Assembly: GCA_021844725.1 (NCBI GenBank)
Contig: JAKBSX010000100.1
Location: 1 to 7,980, forward strand
Length of the DNA: 7,980 nt
Direction: 5' to 3'
DNA from: Actinomycetes bacterium
Lineage (GTDB): Bacteria; Actinomycetota; Acidimicrobiia; Acidimicrobiales; Acidimicrobiaceae
Position 1 is the first letter of the stretch. The number at the start of each line of letters is the position of its first letter. This document shows, piece by piece, positions 5,571 through 7,980 of this stretch. A program made the position numbers and the translations under genes. The notes beneath the pieces were generated by a model, which saw only the letters and a program-made list of their open reading frames with translations, did no database searches and was not told the origin of the DNA.

Positions 5571-6230
5571 GTGCCCAGATTTATTCTACGGATATGGCTT
5601 GATGACAGGCCGGGAGCCCTTGGGGCAGTGGCATCAAGAATTGGTTCAGTTCGTGGTGACTTGGTTGGAATAGAAATTCTTGAACGTGGTGCGGGACGCG
5701 TCATAGACGAGTTGATCGTAGATCTTCCCAGCCTCGAACTAGTGGACCTTATGGTGAGGGAAGTTCAGGAAGTTGATGGGGTGGACGTCGAGAATATTGG
5801 ATTAGAGCCGAGGCCAGAGCGGGATCCAAGGCTTGACCCAATTCTCAGTGTGGCAAGCGCCATAGAACAGGACACTCTGAAAGGTGTGGTTTCAGAACTG
5901 TGCCGAAGAGTGAGTAACGATTTTATGGCAAAGTGGTGTGCCATCTACAACATTTCTGAAAGCACAGTGATCGACAGTTATGGCGAGCGTCCTCTGGATG
6001 GCTGGTTGCGCGCTTATATTGATGGTGTCCTAGGAGGTCAGGCAGGTAGCAGCGGAGTGGATATTGATAACCAGCCTTCCGACTTGGCGCTCACACTGCT
6101 TCGAAATTCTGGTTTAGTTTTGATCCTAGGGAGGAACGGTAGACCTTTTAGGGATTTGGAACGGATGCAGCTTGATGCCATTGGGCGGATCAGCGATGTG
6201 AAGTTGGCTTTATTTGTTGAAGCTGGCTAA
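5571..6230 (+). CDS. ACT-domain protein with GAF-like C-terminal region
   Basis: A 219-residue protein. Residues 3-77 form an ACT domain: a beta strand FILRIWLDDRPGALGAVASRIG with the RPG turn at 13-15 that usually contacts the amino-acid ligand, then GGDLVGIEILE-type strand and helix elements ending in VDGVDVENIGLE. After a charged linker (RPERDPRLDP), residues 90-215 resemble a degenerate GAF-like sensor domain (KWCAIYN around 121-127; LILGRNGRPFRDLERMQLDAIG at 184-205). No DNA-binding or enzymatic domain is present. Proteins of this two-part form occur in actinobacteria as unnamed ACT proteins, often annotated simply as amino-acid-binding. The start is GTG 5571, with AGGA (5560-5563) 7 nt upstream. 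It may sense an amino acid and act on a partner; position after alaC suggests alanine or glutamate, which is inference. Its 3' end overlaps the convergent kinase-like gene by 21 nt. Confidence 0.78.
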   Translation: MPRFILRIWLDDRPGALGAVASRIGSVRGDLVGIEILERGAGRVIDELIVDLPSLELVDLMVREVQEVDGVDVENIGLEPRPERDPRLDPILSVASAIEQDTLKGVVSELCRRVSNDFMAKWCAIYNISESTVIDSYGERPLDGWLRAYIDGVLGGQAGSSGVDIDNQPSDLALTLLRNSGLVLILGRNGRPFRDLERMQLDAIGRISDVKLALFVEAG

Positions 6231-7619
6231 TTTATCCTGAAAACGTAACCATTTGTCTAATTTCGATGCAGCGGCCCTTGGGTTGGCAGAAGGAACATAG
6301 TTAGCTTCGTCCGTGGTTTCATAATTTGATATAAAACTGTCTAAACCAGGGAGCGTCGAGAGTGCGGCTCCGTAAGCAGAGGTTCTAGGCAACCTGGAGC
6401 AAAGTACACTAATGTGGTTGAGATCTGAGATGAGCTGAAACAGCAGCTCTAAATGTTCTGTGACATCCCCCATCGACAGTGACTGCAGCGGGACTGGGTT
6501 TGACTTGTTCCAAAGTGTGATAAAACTTGATATTTGTAGTGCAATCGACTCAAGTCCAGCTCTGGCGATGTGGAATTTATTTGATGAGACGCTTAGGCCA
6601 GCCAATAGTAACGAAGTGCTTTGGGTTTTGTCAGTATTAGTTGTCCGGTATGGAACCAAGGTCACTTGTTCTGCGCTGCGTACCTGTTTGGCCAGGCTAT
6701 GCAACTCTGTCAGGGAGTGTCCTAGGTTGAAGTTGGAAAACAGCCACCGTAAAGTATCTTTAATTTCGGGCATCGTGATTTCGCTTAAGTAAGTAGTCTC
6801 GCCCTCAGGTAGCTGCCATGCTATAAAAGTGTTATCGGGGTCGTGGACTTCAGATCCCGTATTAATAAGCATTCTTGCACTCGGTTCTAAAAACAGTACT
6901 CCTTGACCTGGTAATAGGCACCCATGTGAAAGCAGCTGGGCACTTTGGCTAGACAGAAATGAGCTGACTCTTAGTTCTCTTCCGTCTGCCAGATGGATTT
7001 TTCCTAGAGTGTTCGACGGATTACTGGACGGCGTGAAATTTGGATGTTGAGTGGGTTTTAATCCCACTTCTTCTGGGATGACACCTTTGTCCATTTGTTG
7101 AATCTGATTCAATGTGTAGAATCTTGAGGCACAAGAGGGGTCAGTCAAGGGTGAAGTTGAACCAGTCAGCTGACTTAGCAGCCAGGATTCTAAGCTTCCT
7201 AAGATTAGAGAATCATTCACTTGCGCAGTTCGTATGAGCCGCTGAAAGTCGGTAGCTGATTGAGAATTGTTGGCAGCGTTAGTTGGCTCGGTCAGCTTAC
7301 TTTGGGCGTCATAACTTAAAAGCCTCCCTGGCGCCTTCACCGGATCCCCAATTGGAACTGAGCTGTTTCGGTCCCATAGGAGTACAAATCGGTTAGCGCC
7401 GGATAGTCCCAATGCCTGAGGTGTTTCAGTTTCAATAGAAACTAGCGAATCGAGGTGCGCCATGATCTGAGTAAGCAGTTCAGAAGGATTAGGTTGATGT
7501 GGTTCACTCAATTGGGAATTTATCGCCACTTCTATTGATCGGACTTGACTCCCCATCTCGTCGATGACGCTAAAGTTCAACGAGGTGTGGCCAATGTCCA
7601 ATCCAATCCAAGTCTTCAC
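6210..7619 (-). CDS. Divergent FGGY carbohydrate-kinase homologue, probable pseudokinase
   Basis: A 469-residue protein with the two-lobed FGGY (glycerol/xylulose kinase) sequence order: phosphate-1 loop GLDIGHTSLN (6-15); LGLSGANRFVLLWD (70-83); GSLESWLLSQLTGS (141-154) and TDPSCASRFYTLN (159-171), which match the glycerol-kinase GTIDTWLIWKLTGG and TDYTNASRTMLFNI segments; then CLLPGQ (234-239), MLINTG (250-255), and an adenosine-lobe helix HIARAGLESIALQ (350-362). Aligned without gaps to GDQQAALFGQ of glycerol kinase, the catalytic aspartate becomes S224 (SSQSAQLLSH, 223-232). The GTG after it becomes EPS (245-247), and the DGG adenosine motif becomes SMG (382-384). The protein is strikingly rich in Ser, Thr, Asn and Gln compared with its neighbours. 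The frame is uninterrupted, so a functional non-catalytic role is more likely than simple decay. The start is GTG (7617-7619), the only start codon available before an in-frame TGA. An AGG lies almost against it, so initiation may be weak or leaderless. Substrate unknown. Confidence 0.72.
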   Translation of the reverse strand: MKTWIGLDIGHTSLNFSVIDEMGSQVRSIEVAINSQLSEPHQPNPSELLTQIMAHLDSLVSIETETPQALGLSGANRFVLLWDRNSSVPIGDPVKAPGRLLSYDAQSKLTEPTNAANNSQSATDFQRLIRTAQVNDSLILGSLESWLLSQLTGSTSPLTDPSCASRFYTLNQIQQMDKGVIPEEVGLKPTQHPNFTPSSNPSNTLGKIHLADGRELRVSSFLSSQSAQLLSHGCLLPGQGVLFLEPSARMLINTGSEVHDPDNTFIAWQLPEGETTYLSEITMPEIKDTLRWLFSNFNLGHSLTELHSLAKQVRSAEQVTLVPYRTTNTDKTQSTSLLLAGLSVSSNKFHIARAGLESIALQISSFITLWNKSNPVPLQSLSMGDVTEHLELLFQLISDLNHISVLCSRLPRTSAYGAALSTLPGLDSFISNYETTDEANYVPSANPRAAASKLDKWLRFQDKLASFNK

Positions 7620-7633
7620 ACCTAATAAAGGTA

Positions 7634-7792
7634 ATGGATTCTGGACTTGAAATCCGCCTCACGGAGAAATCCGGGGGCTTGCGGGCTTATTTTGGTCACT
7701 TAGGAGTCGAAGTTTTCCGGGACGCTGACGCAGCCGTTACAGGCTTTGCCAGTGATCTCCCACTGTGCCCTGTCACCCGCTCCGAAAGATAA
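7634..7792 (+). CDS. Short ORF (52 codons), possible gene fragment, unknown
   Basis: ATG at 7634 opens 52 codons ending in TAA at 7790-7792. The product has balanced, protein-like composition (for example LEIRLTEKSGGLRAYF then GVEVFRDADAAVTGFA) but matches no family I recognise. AAAGG (7627-7631) is too close to the ATG for a good ribosome-binding site. It starts only 14 nt from the divergent start of the kinase-like gene, leaving no room for two separate promoters. Codons 10-18 (TEKSGGLRA) recur 291 nt downstream in the same frame as TEESGALWA, where a stop codon immediately precedes them. This suggests a remnant or duplicated small gene, not a fully functional one. Confidence 0.3.
   Translation: MDSGLEIRLTEKSGGLRAYFGHLGVEVFRDADAAVTGFASDLPLCPVTRSER
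7641..7689 (+). repeat. Degenerate direct repeat, copy 1
   Basis: This 49-nt stretch recurs at 7939-7980. The last 29 nt (7661-7689 against 7952-7980) align without gaps with 24 identities; the first part matches (CTG..CTTGA, CCT) after a 7-nt deletion in copy 2. The offset of 291 nt across the ungapped part is a multiple of three. Confidence 0.55.
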
Positions 7793-7938
7793 TGAGGCAA
7801 CAATGTTTTACCGCTAGGTTTGCTTTGGCATTGCTGATGAATCTGGAACCGGTACTGCCAAATACCTCTTGGTTCTAAGCGTTTCCTGTCTGACTGGCTG
7901 TATTGCGTGGACTAAACGTCTGGCAGACTCTCACGCGA
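7793..7938. other. Unassigned sequence between the two repeat copies
   Basis: All three plus frames contain stops in this 146-nt stretch, except one that is open from about 7827 to the window edge without a clear start; it has a hydrophobic run (YLLVLSVSCLTGC). No family was recognised on either strand and no promoter stands out. It could be the start of a gene continuing to the right, or decayed coding DNA. Confidence 0.3.
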
Positions 7939-7980
7939 CTGTCCTTGACCTACGGAAGAATCCGGAGCCTTGTGGGCTTA
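7939..7980 (+). repeat. Degenerate direct repeat, copy 2 (runs into window edge)
   Basis: Second copy of the 7641-7689 element, with a 7-nt deletion near its left end. Of the five mismatches in the ungapped part, two are silent in the frame of the 52-codon ORF. Similarity continues to the final base of the window, so the true length of the repeat is unknown. Confidence 0.55.

Noticed and set aside
6460..6792. 110-codon plus-strand open frame
   Set aside because: Lies entirely inside the minus-strand FGGY-fold gene, whose motifs are recognisable; it is an antisense shadow.
7840..7880. Possible third copy of the right-end repeat (peptide ESGTGTAKYL resembling EKSGGLRAYF)
   Set aside because: DNA alignment needs several gaps and lies in a different frame; similarity is within chance.

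Overview
The window looks like chromosomal DNA of an actinobacterium with moderate base composition (by eye slightly under half G+C, no number computed). The clearest lineage signal is a PimB-type phosphatidylinositol mannosyltransferase followed by a small SRPBCC protein. DUF4031 and ACT-domain proteins of actinobacterial type support this. A lower-GC actinobacterial group such as Acidimicrobiia would fit, but that is inference.

Layout, left to right: (1) the 3' end of trpD (anthranilate phosphoribosyltransferase). (2) A small zinc-ribbon protein behind a structured leader. (3) A ferredoxin-NAD(P)H-reductase-like flavoprotein, with a DUF4031 protein 12 nt downstream. (4) A pimB-like GT4 mannosyltransferase. 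(5) An SRPBCC lipid-binding-fold protein. (6) A 424-nt intergenic stretch holding a 19-bp palindrome, a hairpin and a plausible promoter. (7) An AlaC-type alanine/glutamate aminotransferase. (8) An ACT-domain protein with a GAF-like C-terminal half. (9) On the opposite strand, tail-to-tail and overlapping by 21 nt, a divergent FGGY carbohydrate-kinase homologue that lacks the catalytic aspartate. (10) A terminal stretch of about 360 nt with a 52-codon ORF and two copies of a degenerate direct repeat, the second running into the window edge.

The left and middle parts are mostly housekeeping functions: tryptophan synthesis, redox, cell-envelope phosphatidylinositol mannosides and alanine metabolism. 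The order trpD ... pimB ... SRPBCC recalls the M. tuberculosis region around Rv2192c-Rv2185c (from memory), so this half is probably conserved actinobacterial synteny with lineage-specific insertions. The accessory-looking part is the right end. There an uninterrupted reading frame has kept the FGGY fold pattern while losing its catalytic base and other signature residues (a probable pseudokinase), next to a repeat-bearing segment that shows signs of decay. No tRNA, rRNA, CRISPR array, transposase or insertion sequence was seen.
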